A DNA stretch of 64,000 nt from Candidatus Melainabacteria bacterium (GTDB taxonomy: Bacteria > Cyanobacteriota > Vampirovibrionia > LMEP-6097): the NCBI GenBank assembly GCA_005110385.1, contig DUDT01000012.1, positions 178,793 to 242,792 on the forward strand, read 5' to 3'. A model generated the notes under the pieces. That model was not told the DNA's origin and did no database searches. It saw only the letters and a list, made by a program, of their open reading frames with translations. A program made the position numbers and the translations under genes. This document shows, one piece after another, positions 1-8,875 of this stretch (position 1 is the first letter of the stretch; every line of letters begins with the position of its first letter).

Positions 1-166
1 GTATCATGTGAGCTATGCGATGCGTGAGTACCTTGGTTTTACCGCTCCCCGCTCCAGCTAGCACTAAGAGGGGTGCTCCGCGTTGTTCGACTGCTAATTT
101 TTGTGCTGGATTTAAACCAGTCAAAATGCTAATCTTTTTATCTGTACTGTGGGTATCTAAATTCAC
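1..166 (-). CDS. UvrD/PcrA-type DNA helicase, N-terminal part only
   Basis: The reverse strand encodes the beginning of a superfamily 1 helicase and runs off the left edge. The Q-motif region [11 protein letters not shown] is followed by the Walker A motif AGAGSGKT and then [11 protein letters not shown], the usual order at the N-terminus of UvrD, PcrA and Rep. About 55 residues are present. I place the start at the GTG at 166, which gives a 15-residue lead before the Q motif. The frame stays open further upstream but would run into the divergent gene at 185. Family enzymes unwind DNA 3' to 5' in repair and replication restart. Which of UvrD, PcrA or Rep it is cannot be told from this fragment. 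Confidence 0.85.
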   Translation of the reverse strand, partial: MNLDTHSTDKKISILTGLNPAQKLAVEQRGAPLLVLAGAGSGKTKVLTHRIAHMI

Positions 167-184
167 GTATAATAATTGTAAATC

Positions 185-772
185 ATGACGGGTAATTTGA
201 TTCTTTCTGAAACTATAGCTTCACATTCACCAATGAATCAGGTGGATTCATTAGTGACGTCTGATAGTGGTAGCTTTTTAGATAGCCCATCTGTTCAAGA
301 TTTAAGTGAAGAGTTTAAAAATATCCAGGATGCAGCTGGAAAGAAAGTGGCGATGATAGGCAGCCGTGATCTATCTATGAGCCAAATTAAAATTATTGAG
401 ATGATCGCCTTTGGTTTAACTGTAGCTGGAAATACTATTATTACTAGTGGTGGCTATTGTGGTACTAACTACGCGACGATTAAAGGTGCTCTTAGAGGTA
501 ATGCTGATAGGCTGAAAGTCGTTCTGCCGCAGACTTTACAGCAGCAGATTAAAGAAGTCCAAGATCAGTTAATTGGTGTTAAAAATATTACTGAGCATCC
601 AGAGTGGACACATATGCTTTTAGCTGATGCTAGCCGCCTTTGTAATCAAGAGATAATTTATGAGTGTCAACAATTAATCTGTTTTCTTTATCGTGATAGT
701 AATACTCTTAAAGATTCTTTAAAATATGCTCATAGTTTAAATAAAGTGGTTACTACTTTTTATTTGGATTAA
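185..772 (+). CDS. DprA/Smf-like Rossmann-fold protein (DNA recombination-mediator type)
   Basis: This 195-residue protein has a variable N-terminus of about 50 residues, then [18 protein letters not shown] and [17 protein letters not shown]. These are the two nucleotide-binding loops of the DprA/Smf and LOG Rossmann superfamily. Short DprA-like proteins annotated as recombination mediators are common in cyanobacteria. It lacks the SAM and winged-helix domains of full DprA. Its start lies only 18 bp from the divergent helicase start, and neither ATG 185 nor the in-frame ATG 233 has a clear Shine-Dalgarno sequence. A role in single-stranded DNA handling is inferred from the family. A nucleotide-processing LOG-type enzyme is the main alternative. 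Confidence 0.7.
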   Translation: MTGNLILSETIASHSPMNQVDSLVTSDSGSFLDSPSVQDLSEEFKNIQDAAGKKVAMIGSRDLSMSQIKIIEMIAFGLTVAGNTIITSGGYCGTNYATIKGALRGNADRLKVVLPQTLQQQIKEVQDQLIGVKNITEHPEWTHMLLADASRLCNQEIIYECQQLICFLYRDSNTLKDSLKYAHSLNKVVTTFYLD

Positions 773-866
773 TTTTAGATAACTTTATTTTAACTTTTGT
801 TTGTTAGGATCCTTCTAATTGCTTTAGACATTGTGTCCGTTTGTTTTATTTATAAGGAGAATTGAC

Positions 867-1481
867 ATGGATTATGCCAAGTATATAACTGCCGCAAATA
901 CTAAGACGGATTCTTGGGATACTAAAATTGCTGCATTGAAGGCGGAGGCGGAAGCCGCCGAGGAGGAAGAGGCAGATGGTTCATCTTCTTCTGTATCAAG
1001 TAGGGCTTCGTCTTCATCTCGTTCAAGCTCGAGAAGTGCGACAAACCGTTTAGATGCACTTGGTGAAGATGATATTTCAATTTTTTCAGATATTAAAATA
1101 ACAAATGACTTGGATTATGCGTCTATTATAAGCACTACTAATTCAAGAACTAGTACGATTTCAGAGCAGCTTAAAGCCATGAGAGAGGAAGCGGAAGCAG
1201 ATGAGGCTCGGGAAGCAGCGGAGAGGAAAGCTGTCTCGAGTACTACGACATCGGGAGCTTCGGATACCAAAACCCTTAAAGAAGCTAAAGCAACTTTAGA
1301 AGAGATTAAATTAAGAAATGAAGATCCGATAGAAGGCTTTTATCAAGATATTTTAGGTAGAGATTCTGATCCAGAGGGTAAAAAATATTGGCAGCGAAAA
1401 TTTGATAAGGGCATGTCTTTAACAGATATACAAGAACAGTTTTTAAGAAGTGATGAATATAAAAATAAAAAGAAAGAATAA
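867..1481 (+). CDS. Ser/Ala/Glu-rich protein with C-terminal DUF4214 domain
   Basis: The start is ATG 867, which has a good ribosome site (AAGGAG, ATG 6 nt later). An in-frame ATG 12 codons upstream has none. The 204-residue product has two related N-terminal blocks. The first begins DYAKYITAANTK (residues 2-13) and the second DYASIISTTNSR (83-94); each is followed by a charged Ala/Glu-rich helix. A serine-rich linker (about 39-58) separates them. Residues about 154-199 (IEGFYQDILGRDSDPEGKKY and following) match DUF4214, a domain often found in secreted or cell-surface proteins. No signal peptide is visible. Function unknown. A dispersed repeat begins directly after the stop codon. Confidence 0.75.
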   Translation: MDYAKYITAANTKTDSWDTKIAALKAEAEAAEEEEADGSSSSVSSRASSSSRSSSRSATNRLDALGEDDISIFSDIKITNDLDYASIISTTNSRTSTISEQLKAMREEAEADEAREAAERKAVSSTTTSGASDTKTLKEAKATLEEIKLRNEDPIEGFYQDILGRDSDPEGKKYWQRKFDKGMSLTDIQEQFLRSDEYKNKKKE

Positions 1482-1482
1482 A

Positions 1483-1530
1483 GAGGGCGACGAAAACGCA
1501 GGAAATGGAGTTGTGCAGCGTCGGTCTCTT
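1483..1530. repeat. Dispersed intergenic repeat, right-half copy
   Basis: This copy carries GACGAAAACGCAG, then GGAAATGGAGTTGTGCAGCG and GGTCTC, the right half of the repeat seen complete at 59886-60006. It starts 1 bp after the stop codon of the DUF4214 gene and ends just before the stop of the convergent sulfotransferase gene. The left arm and central hairpin are absent. Confidence 0.7.
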
Positions 1531-1533
1531 AGA

Positions 1534-2502
1534 TTAATGACTTACTGGCTGTGAGCTAGGGTATCCAAGCCTTCCCTGCAAGCTGTCTATCTGCTGAGAG
1601 ATTCTATCTATCTTATCTTTATTTTTTAACCATTTATCCAGCCTAGGAGCAGAAACTACTGAGACTTGAGGGTCTATATCTATCATTCTCTGAATATCTG
1701 ATGAGAAATCAATTTCACAGAAATCACATATCGCCTTAATTTTATCTATTCGATTAGCTAAAATATCTTCGTAGCGAACGTGCAGGTATTTTTCTGAAGC
1801 CATTTCACTAAAGGCATTTAAGGCATACTCATTAGCTGAAAGCCACTGAAAGGCACAGACCTCTTCTATACTTTTGCCTGATAAATATTCTTCCCAGTTA
1901 GGTGGATTTAAAAATTTCCAGACTTTACCAGAATAACCATTAATATTTAGCCGTGAATTATATTCGTGAAATTCTCTAAATTTAAAATCAAATAATTTAC
2001 CATCAGAGAGCCAAGCATCAATCAAGGAACTGATATTAGCTCTGCCATCTCTGCTTAGAAAAATATATTTAGCGTCTGGAAATAATTTATTAAGGTATTT
2101 TATGCGAAATACATTAGGCGGTGTCTTATCAATAATTCGATAGTCATTGAGCTTTAATATATTTTCTTTGAAGAATTTATTTAGATGCAGGTAGCTTTTA
2201 AATAGTGGCTTTAGCTTTTCTCTAAAAAATAGAACACGAGTTAATTCTCCAAAGCTCTCATTATTAAAGGTGTTTAGGTGATATAAATTTTCTAATTCTT
2301 CTTGATCTTCACTTTTAAAATCTTTTTCATCTAAGTACATAGAGAATATGGGATCACGTTTATCTTTTAAGAATTTTTGCCAAAGATAATGAGACTCACG
2401 GTAACTAGACCATAACTCGGGGCTTTCACTGAGTAATTTAAAAAGCAGTGATGAACCACTGCGTGGAGAAGAAATTATGAAGATGGGTCTGCGGATTTTC
2501 AT
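1534..2502 (-). CDS. Sulfotransferase family protein
   Basis: The 322-residue protein opens with IFIISSPRSGSSLLFKLL, the 5'-phosphosulfate-binding loop of PAPS-dependent sulfotransferases. Later it has YIFLSRDGRANISSLIDAW, the 3'-phosphate-binding segment with the conserved Arg and Ser. Family members move sulfate from PAPS to a carbohydrate, lipid or protein hydroxyl. The gene overlaps the end of galE (start 2502, galE stop 2499), so the two are probably co-transcribed and translationally coupled. The neighbours (galE, a glycosyltransferase, a phosphatase) suggest a cell-surface glycan acceptor. The substrate is not visible from sequence. Confidence 0.85.
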   Translation of the reverse strand: MKIRRPIFIISSPRSGSSLLFKLLSESPELWSSYRESHYLWQKFLKDKRDPIFSMYLDEKDFKSEDQEELENLYHLNTFNNESFGELTRVLFFREKLKPLFKSYLHLNKFFKENILKLNDYRIIDKTPPNVFRIKYLNKLFPDAKYIFLSRDGRANISSLIDAWLSDGKLFDFKFREFHEYNSRLNINGYSGKVWKFLNPPNWEEYLSGKSIEEVCAFQWLSANEYALNAFSEMASEKYLHVRYEDILANRIDKIKAICDFCEIDFSSDIQRMIDIDPQVSVVSAPRLDKWLKNKDKIDRISQQIDSLQGRLGYPSSQPVSH

Positions 2503-3572
2503 TGATCTCTTCTATACCAAGTTCTTCTATGCTCTAAAGCATCTTTAATTATAGTCTCTATTGAGTTGAATTTAGGCTGAAAGCCTAGAAGTCTTAAGGC
2601 TTTTTCTGGACTCGCAACAAGATAGGCAGGATCACCAATACGGCGCGGCTTTAAACCATAGTTTATTTTTTGATTTATTAGTTTTTCAGTAATGTTTACT
2701 ATCTCTTTTACAGAAAAACCTTGGCCGTAGCCGAGGTTATAGATCTGATTTATGTTTTCAAACTTGGGTACACTATTATTTTCCCTATTCATTCTATTTA
2801 GTAGTGAAGCTGTATGTTTAGTAATATTTTCATTCTCTAAATTAACGTGAAGTGCTTCTAGTGCTAGTAAGTGAGCTTGGGCTAAATCCTTAACATGAAT
2901 ATAATCCCTAATAGCAGTACCATCTGGAGTTAGATAGTCATTACCATAGATACTGAAATCTTCTCGCTTCTCCAGTGCGAAGTCTAGTAATAATGGAATT
3001 AGATGTGTCTCGGGCTGATGACATTCACCTAAAACCCCGTCAGCGCCAGCTACATTAAAGAAACGAAATATTATGTAATTTAATGTCGAAGCTTGGATAG
3101 CTTTTTCGAATTCAAGCTTAGAAGATCCATAGGGGTTAATTGGTGCAAGGGTGGTTTCCTCGTTTATGTAAGCAGTGCCATTGGAGTCATATTCTTGTGG
3201 AATGCCATAAACTGCTGCTGTGCTGGAGAATATAATATTTTTAAAATTTAATTTTTCTAAGGAGTCTAGAAATAATTTAGCTTTATGAAAATTATTATCG
3301 AAATATTTTTCGGGATTTTTTACTGATTCAGCTACTTCGATAAATCCAGCTAGATGTATCACTGAATTAAGCTCAGGGTGAGAGTCTTTAATTTCTTTTA
3401 ATAATGCAGTATCTGTGATATCTCCCTCGTAGAATTTAACTGCCTGAGGAATATTTTCACGAAAGCCTGTAGATAAATTATCTAGGCCAATTACCGAATG
3501 GTTTTCTTGAATTAAGGTTTGGCATATTATTGAGCCGATATAACCAGCACAGCCAGTGACTAGAATTTGCAC
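2499..3572 (-). CDS. galE: UDP-glucose 4-epimerase
   Basis: This extended-SDR NAD-binding protein has the Rossmann motif TGCAGYIGS near its N-terminus and the catalytic YGSSK (Tyr-x-x-x-Lys) in INPYGSSKLEFEKA. It also has FRFFNVAGAD and RDYIHVKDLAQAH, which are typical of GalE. It interconverts UDP-glucose and UDP-galactose. I prefer GTG 3572, giving MQILVTG as in the family. Longer starts at ATG 3608 and ATG 3653 exist, but the extra residues come mostly from a dispersed repeat (3621-3669) and match no GalE N-terminus. From GTG the protein is 357 residues. A hydrophilic stretch of about 20 residues rich in Asn and Glu is extra compared with typical family members. Operon with the downstream sulfotransferase. 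Confidence 0.88.
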   Translation of the reverse strand: MQILVTGCAGYIGSIICQTLIQENHSVIGLDNLSTGFRENIPQAVKFYEGDITDTALLKEIKDSHPELNSVIHLAGFIEVAESVKNPEKYFDNNFHKAKLFLDSLEKLNFKNIIFSSTAAVYGIPQEYDSNGTAYINEETTLAPINPYGSSKLEFEKAIQASTLNYIIFRFFNVAGADGVLGECHQPETHLIPLLLDFALEKREDFSIYGNDYLTPDGTAIRDYIHVKDLAQAHLLALEALHVNLENENITKHTASLLNRMNRENNSVPKFENINQIYNLGYGQGFSVKEIVNITEKLINQKINYGLKPRRIGDPAYLVASPEKALRLLGFQPKFNSIETIIKDALEHRRTWYRRDQ

Positions 3573-3620
3573 TAGGACTATTTTAGCTTGTATAGTAACT
3601 TTATACATGGGACTGCTCGC

Positions 3621-3669
3621 AAACTTCAATTCCTGCGTTTTCGTTGTCTTCATGATTCTCTTCTGCGGT
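3621..3669. repeat. Dispersed intergenic repeat, diverged copy in reverse orientation
   Basis: Read on the reverse strand this carries GAATCATGAAGACAACG, AAAACGCAG and GAATTGAAGTT, a diverged form of the core seen at 47074-47195. It lies between the divergent galE and glycosyltransferase genes. It contains the ATG at 3653 that would otherwise look like an upstream galE start. Confidence 0.65.
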
Positions 3670-3683
3670 AATTCCTAAAATTA

Positions 3684-4892
3684 ATGAAAATCAGTTTCGC
3701 TATATGTACTTATAATCGCCTGAGCTACTTAAAATTAGTAACAGAAGATTTTTTTAAACAGTGTAATGAAATTGGGTCTCATTTAAATTCTTGGACTATT
3801 CATCAAGAGATTGATGCTGAGAGTGGAATGCTCAACCAATTGTTAGAAATTGAATTTTTGTTGATTAATAATAATTCTAACGATGCTGCAGAAGAATGTT
3901 ATAAATCCTTTATTGAAAACTTTGAATTGCATTTCGCTTCTTTGCCTTCAAATAATTTAAATGTTAGGGTGAAATACTCAGCTATTTATATTTTTGAAAA
4001 AAAACAAGGTCTGTCTCATGCTCGTAATGCTGCGATTGAGAGGTTTACTGGTGAATATCTTGTTTTTTTAGATGATGATATTCGTCTTGCAGATTCATTT
4101 CTATTAAATTTATTAATGAACATCCAATATCTTTTAGTGACTGATTCTCTAGATCTTAATTTAGAATCCTTCCCCACTAAGACTGCCTCCTTGCCTTTTA
4201 TAGCTTCGGTTAGAATTATCCCAGAGTGGGAATTAGAAAAACCAGAATGGCTCAGCTCTAAACCACCTTTCTCTTTAAGTCCTTCAGTCTTTCCTTCACA
4301 TGATTATGGTTCAGAGAGCCGAACATATCCTTTTGTTTTTGAAAATTTAAAAGTAGCTAATCCAATTGGTGCTGTGATGTTGATTTCTCGATCGGTGTTT
4401 GAAAAAATTGGGATTTTTAATACTGAATTAGGCGTAGGTAGCTCTGTTCTGGGTTTTGGCTTGCACGAAGATACTGAATTTTTCAGAACGGCTTTAAAGG
4501 AAAGGGTTCCTATTTATTATTGGGGTGATACTCAAGTTATCCATCCCGTAACCAAACAAAGGATGAGTGGAAAGTATATCTGTGATTGGTATTTTAAATC
4601 TGGGAAAAGCCTCACTTGGTTAGCTTTCAATCGGGCAGATCTTTTTGAAAATGGGCAAGCAGGGATGATCGGCATGCCAGTGTTTCTGATAAGGAAGCTT
4701 CCCAAAATTTTAAAACAGTTTTTAAGTGTGAAAATTATGGCGATTCCAGTTTATTTAATTTTAAAGTTGCTATCATTAATGTGTTTCAGCTTACTAAGCT
4801 ATTTAAGTTTTAATTTTAGGATTATTATTTATTTTCGAGCTTTGATGATGAAATGCCTCGGGGAAATTAGTGCCTTTAGAGTACTGCATTGA
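3684..4892 (+). CDS. Glycosyltransferase family 2 (GT-A fold)
   Basis: The 402-residue protein begins KISFAICTYNRLSYL, the nucleotide-sugar binding start of GT2 enzymes. It has QGLSHARNAAI and then VFLDDDIRLAD, the metal-binding Asp motif. The region around GFGLHEDTEFF and YWGDTQVIHPV fits the acceptor-side part of the GT-A fold. The C-terminal 60 residues are strongly hydrophobic and probably membrane-associated. It would transfer a sugar to a lipid-linked or surface glycan; donor and acceptor are unknown. It is transcribed away from galE and is directly followed by an exported phosphatase. Confidence 0.85.
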   Translation: MKISFAICTYNRLSYLKLVTEDFFKQCNEIGSHLNSWTIHQEIDAESGMLNQLLEIEFLLINNNSNDAAEECYKSFIENFELHFASLPSNNLNVRVKYSAIYIFEKKQGLSHARNAAIERFTGEYLVFLDDDIRLADSFLLNLLMNIQYLLVTDSLDLNLESFPTKTASLPFIASVRIIPEWELEKPEWLSSKPPFSLSPSVFPSHDYGSESRTYPFVFENLKVANPIGAVMLISRSVFEKIGIFNTELGVGSSVLGFGLHEDTEFFRTALKERVPIYYWGDTQVIHPVTKQRMSGKYICDWYFKSGKSLTWLAFNRADLFENGQAGMIGMPVFLIRKLPKILKQFLSVKIMAIPVYLILKLLSLMCFSLLSYLSFNFRIIIYFRALMMKCLGEISAFRVLH

Positions 4893-4927
4893 TCTCTGTT
4901 AGAATTTATTTAAGGTCTATAACCCTA

Positions 4928-6298
4928 ATGAAGCTTTTACCTAAATCAATCTGCCATTATTTAAATCTATTCTTAGCATTTATTGTTTTAATATTTTCTT
5001 TAAATCCAGTCTTAGCGATACCTTCACATCGCTTAGCAAGAGCTCCTTATTTACAGAATGTGATGACAGATGGTTCGGTGTTTATTCATTTTAAAACGAA
5101 GACTGCGTGCCGGGCAGAAGTTCGTTATGGTAAGGGACTTACAGATATAAATCAAAAAGCTGTAGATAAAATTATTCGCACTTCTCATGAAATTAAACTA
5201 ACGGCTCTTGAGCCTAATCGTCGATACTTTTATCAAATTAGTGAATCAGATTCGCGTGGTGTGATGATCCCAGCTCATAAAGAGTTTTTCAGCTTTATAG
5301 CACCATCACCAGTAGACCCAGTGAAGGAGATTAAGGTGTGGATCTTAGGCGATCCGGGTACGGCTATAGCTCAGGATTTTCAGAAATATTTTAAGAAAAC
5401 TCAGGTTAAAGTTAGAGATTCACTTTTAGGCTATGAAAAAACTCTCCCTAATCTTATTTTCACTTTAGGAGATAATGTTTATCCTTTTGGTTCTGAAGAA
5501 TATTTCGATAAGGCATTCTTTACTATTTATGAGGATATCTTTTATCAAGTGCCTCTTTATACTTGTTACGGCAATCATGATCAAGGCATAGAGGCTACTG
5601 GTAAAATTTATGCAGTTTCATGTCCTCGCCCTCAGGGAGTGTATTTCGATCTTTTTAATTTACCGACTAAGGGTGAAGGTGGTGGAAAGCCCTCCGGTAC
5701 AGAAGCTTATTATTCAGTAGAGTACGGGCCTGCTCATTTTGTGGTTTTAGATACTATTGCACTTGATTGTAACTATAAGCAGATGTTTGATTGGCTAGAT
5801 AAGGATTTAAAGGCGGTCACTGATGGTAAATGGAAAATCGTGATAAGTCATTATCCTTTGAAATCTCAGTTTTTTGATCAGACCAAGAAAAATTCTAAAA
5901 TCGCAGAGATCTCTGAATATACCTTTAAGACGAAGATGCTTGAACTTAATGATAAGTTTGATGTGGATTTAATGATAAGTGGTCATATACACACTTACCA
6001 GAGAACATTTCCTGTTAAAGACGGGCGAATTCGCTCACATTTCGCAGCGAAGATCTCCGAAGCGAATACCTCTCGTTATGATAGGCATGAGGGGACTATT
6101 TATATGCTTGCTGGTACTGCTGGTTCAGCGTGGACTAATAGTAAATTAAAGCATTCTAGTTTTACTGCTAAAGCACTTGGTAAGCCGGGTGCGCTCATTT
6201 TGAAAATAAAACCAGAGTCTATGACAGTTAACTTTTTAGGTGATTCAGGAAAAGTTTTAGATCATATTAAAATCCAGAATAACGAGCGTAGAATATAA
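4928..6298 (+). CDS. Exported purple acid phosphatase-like metallophosphoesterase
   Basis: A signal peptide (hydrophobic run ending near NPVLA) is followed by a fibronectin-like domain typical of purple acid phosphatases (LARAPYLQNVMTDGS). A calcineurin-like metallophosphoesterase domain comes next. Its metal ligands are visible in order: WILGDPGTA, FTLGDNVYPFG, CYGNHDQ, VISHYP and SGHIHTYQRT. It should hydrolyse phosphate esters outside the cytoplasm. The frame opens with a TTG overlapping the previous stop, but ATG 4928 gives a normal signal peptide with a Lys near its start, so I use it; the protein is then 456 residues. It follows the glycosyltransferase by 35 bp, probably in one operon. 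Confidence 0.88.
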   Translation: MKLLPKSICHYLNLFLAFIVLIFSLNPVLAIPSHRLARAPYLQNVMTDGSVFIHFKTKTACRAEVRYGKGLTDINQKAVDKIIRTSHEIKLTALEPNRRYFYQISESDSRGVMIPAHKEFFSFIAPSPVDPVKEIKVWILGDPGTAIAQDFQKYFKKTQVKVRDSLLGYEKTLPNLIFTLGDNVYPFGSEEYFDKAFFTIYEDIFYQVPLYTCYGNHDQGIEATGKIYAVSCPRPQGVYFDLFNLPTKGEGGGKPSGTEAYYSVEYGPAHFVVLDTIALDCNYKQMFDWLDKDLKAVTDGKWKIVISHYPLKSQFFDQTKKNSKIAEISEYTFKTKMLELNDKFDVDLMISGHIHTYQRTFPVKDGRIRSHFAAKISEANTSRYDRHEGTIYMLAGTAGSAWTNSKLKHSSFTAKALGKPGALILKIKPESMTVNFLGDSGKVLDHIKIQNNERRI

Positions 6299-6395
6299 GT
6301 TTTTCTTTATTTTCCACTAGTCTTTATGATGATATATTCTTAGTTGGTAAATTTCAATGGCTTGAATTCCTCAAGTCTTGTTTTATTTTATTTTT

Positions 6396-6425
6396 TTCAC
6401 AATTTTGTTATTTTTTTTGTATAAT
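6396..6425 (+). promoter_or_regulatory. Likely sigma-70 promoter of the 6452 gene
   Basis: TTCACA (6396-6401), an 18-bp T-rich spacer and TATAAT (6420-6425) make a near-consensus promoter. It lies 26 bp before the start codon of the following gene. Confidence 0.6.
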
Positions 6426-6451
6426 AATTAGAAATTAGGTTTTGTTACTTT

Positions 6452-7780
6452 ATGACAGATCAGCCAAGCTCAGTTAGTTCTACTTTAGGTTTTAATAATC
6501 CTTCTGCATCTATTGGGTCGACGGGTGTTCCTCTGGCAGATGCTTTGTTTACGAGTATTAAGCAAGGTGCCGAAAAACAAGCTTTGGTTGATGCCCTGCC
6601 TGATCGTTCACAAGGCCAGATGCTTGCTATGGAACGTGAAGCAAGTAATAAGGAGATGCCGCCTTCTCCCCAAGATTTAAATCAAGTGCTGGGTGAATCC
6701 CAAGCCATTAATGAGTTGCATTTAGGGCTTAGGACGGCTGCTTCGGCGGATACTAATGCTTCACAAAAGATGGGTGCATTCATGGCAACTGCATCGATGC
6801 CTTGGGCATCATCTGAATCTGTACTTAAGCCGCAGTATCATAGTGCGGTGACTGCACGTAATCCCTTTGTAGAAGCTGTACGAGGGAATCCAGTTGCGAA
6901 AATTGCAGCTTTAGCTTTTATTCCTACGACTCCTTTTGCCTTGTGGACTTTAATGGGGGGGCAGACTTCAGCTGATAAAGCTCTTGCTGTTGTTTCATTG
7001 GCTCAGAATGAATTCGTTATAGAGGGAATTAAAGATGGCTCGATTAATGATTTTTCTACGCGTGTTAATAGTGGAATGGACTTTTTAAATGGTATGAAGC
7101 TTGAATCTATAAAAGCAGAGTCTGATCCTTCTTTGAGATTTGCTGGTTTATTGCTTGAAAAGGTTATGAAATCAGAGGAAAATCCGAATATTCTTCAAGA
7201 AAAAGTTACTGAACATCATATCATTGGAGCAAGAGAGCTTTTAAATGAATTGAAGGCATTTTTGACTAAAAATCCAGAAAATATAATTTCTGGTGTGAAA
7301 CAAGATGGTGGACCGTTTGCTTTAAAAGCCATGGTTCAGGCTGTGACTGGAGTTCCAGCTTTACTTGAGGCTAAGTATCACGCTGGTCCTCAAGTAGATT
7401 CATTAATGAAAACTATTGGTATTGATGGAAAACAAGCTGAAAAACATCTTGAAACATTAAATGGAGTAGGAGGCTTCTTTGGAAAGCTTTTAGGTCTTCA
7501 AGTTGAAAAAGCTGGGGCTGTTTTGGAGAAAGCTAGAGAGAGTAGTGAAACAATCTCTAAGCAGGCTGCTCAGCAGATTATGACAGAATTAGCTCAAACG
7601 GTAAGTGATCCACAGACTCGTGAAGGTATTAATAGTGCAAATAGTCGCCTTGCTAATCTTGCAACTCAACTTGTCCGAACTTTTTCTGGTAAAGCGAATG
7701 AACAATTCAACAGTAATTTAGCGAGTGTTAATGAAGCCATGGCTGCGGCGGCTCGTGCAAAGAATGCCCATTTGAATTAA
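6452..7780 (+). CDS. Orphan protein of unknown function, 442 residues
   Basis: I do not recognise a family. The N-terminal 60 residues are Ser/Pro/Gln-rich and probably disordered. One hydrophobic stretch lies near residues 145-170 (VAKIAALAFIPTTPFALWTL). The rest is largely helical and Ala/Lys/Glu-rich, ending in an Ala-rich helix. There is no N-terminal signal peptide. It is a single-gene unit with its own promoter and faces holB tail to tail. In size and style it resembles the other large orphans in the window (18994, 27524, 28713, 35213, 36803), but I see no clear alignment with them. Start ATG 6452 has no strong ribosome site. Confidence 0.75.
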   Translation: MTDQPSSVSSTLGFNNPSASIGSTGVPLADALFTSIKQGAEKQALVDALPDRSQGQMLAMEREASNKEMPPSPQDLNQVLGESQAINELHLGLRTAASADTNASQKMGAFMATASMPWASSESVLKPQYHSAVTARNPFVEAVRGNPVAKIAALAFIPTTPFALWTLMGGQTSADKALAVVSLAQNEFVIEGIKDGSINDFSTRVNSGMDFLNGMKLESIKAESDPSLRFAGLLLEKVMKSEENPNILQEKVTEHHIIGARELLNELKAFLTKNPENIISGVKQDGGPFALKAMVQAVTGVPALLEAKYHAGPQVDSLMKTIGIDGKQAEKHLETLNGVGGFFGKLLGLQVEKAGAVLEKARESSETISKQAAQQIMTELAQTVSDPQTREGINSANSRLANLATQLVRTFSGKANEQFNSNLASVNEAMAAAARAKNAHLN

Positions 7781-7789
7781 TTAAAACAT

Positions 7790-7810
7790 CCCGCTGCACA
7801 AAAGCGGTGC
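7790..7810. repeat. Possible remnant of a dispersed-repeat arm
   Basis: CCGCTGCACAA here is the reverse complement of the TTGTGCAGCGG arm of the repeat at 59886-60006. It lies between the convergent 6452 gene and holB. A second GCGG gives it weak hairpin potential. The core of the repeat is missing, so this may be chance. Confidence 0.3.
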
Positions 7811-7825
7811 TTGCTGTTATGAACT

Positions 7826-8869
7826 CTAAAACAGTCCTATCTTCTGAATAACAGCCTGAGTATTTATATAACCATTAAGTTCTTGCTGAGCGGTTTCTAA
7901 TTTTTCAATAAGGCTTATACCATCTTTCAGGTTTTTAAGATGAGCAGTTTCCTGACCAGCCTGCTTGCCCGTATTTAATAAAACCCTCTCTTCAAGCTCT
8001 TTACAGAATTTCTCTTCTAGCTCTTCACAAAATTCAAGAACATCTTCTCTTTTAAATTTTTTTACCTCTTCAGAGAAAAGTAAATTTTTAGTTTTAGTAT
8101 TTAAGGAATTATCGTCATAGTATTTTTTAAAAATAGAGTGAAGGTTTTTTTCATTAGTATCTTTAATTTCACTTGCTGAATCTGAGCTGATTTCATGCAA
8201 GCCCGCATCAAGAGATTGCTTGCAAACGTGCAAGTTTAAACCCACCTCAGGGAAAATCTGCAAACACTGCGATCTGCTTTTCAAGGTACCTAAAACATTC
8301 TTACTACTAGAGGCGAATAATAGGTATAAAGTTCGAGGATGTGGCTCTTCGATGCTCTTTAGTAGTGCGTTTGCTGAGTTCTTGTTAAGATACTCATAGT
8401 CAGCGGGGTCTATAATAATTATTCTAAAGAAACTAGAACTCTGTGAAAGCGTATCTTGGAGCTTTTTTATATACTCGATTTTTATATTTTTTCCTTTCTC
8501 TAAGTTAATCAGTAAAGGAGTTTTAGGATGTTTATCTTCGATAATCCATTTGCAGTTTTGGCAGGAGTTGCAAGCGGTGCTTAGTTTATTACTTTTATTC
8601 TCATTTATATAAGACTGCTTAGTAATGTTATCGATTAAAGCTGAATTTCTTTCACAGTTAAGAATTTTATTTAATTCTTTAGCGATAAGATATTTTTCTG
8701 AAGAGCAGTTCTCGCCACTGAAAATGTAAGAACTTACTAGCTGACCTTGATTTAGAGCTTTATTTAGAAAGTTTAGTGCATGATCATTAATGCACTGCTC
8801 GCTAATACCATTATTTAAAGAGGATTGAGTCAACAATTCTTGCCTCAAATTAATAAAAAGATCGCTCAT
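7826..8869 (-). CDS. holB: DNA polymerase III delta' subunit
   Basis: The 347-residue protein has the clamp-loader layout. An N-terminal AAA+ region has a degenerate Walker A (FSGENCSSEK in place of GKT), as expected for the non-ATP-binding delta' subunit. A zinc-binding cluster ACNSCQNCKW follows, with an earlier Cys. Then come FRIIIIDPADYEYLNKNSAN, ALLKSIEEP, and a segment ending LKSRSQC that corresponds to the SRC region. Its role is to help load the beta clamp during replication. The C-terminal third is poorly conserved and Glu/Lys-rich. The gene starts 6 bp after the gatA stop on the same strand, suggesting co-transcription. Confidence 0.85.
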   Translation of the reverse strand: MSDLFINLRQELLTQSSLNNGISEQCINDHALNFLNKALNQGQLVSSYIFSGENCSSEKYLIAKELNKILNCERNSALIDNITKQSYINENKSNKLSTACNSCQNCKWIIEDKHPKTPLLINLEKGKNIKIEYIKKLQDTLSQSSSFFRIIIIDPADYEYLNKNSANALLKSIEEPHPRTLYLLFASSSKNVLGTLKSRSQCLQIFPEVGLNLHVCKQSLDAGLHEISSDSASEIKDTNEKNLHSIFKKYYDDNSLNTKTKNLLFSEEVKKFKREDVLEFCEELEEKFCKELEERVLLNTGKQAGQETAHLKNLKDGISLIEKLETAQQELNGYINTQAVIQKIGLF

Positions 8870-8875
8870 CGATGA

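Noticed and set aside
3573..3653. Longer galE N-terminus from ATG 3653
   Set aside because: The added residues are largely translated repeat sequence and GalE proteins start at the Rossmann strand. GTG 3572 fits the family.
7790..7810. Terminator between the 6452 gene and holB
   Set aside because: The hairpin is short with no T-run. It fits better as a weak repeat-arm remnant.
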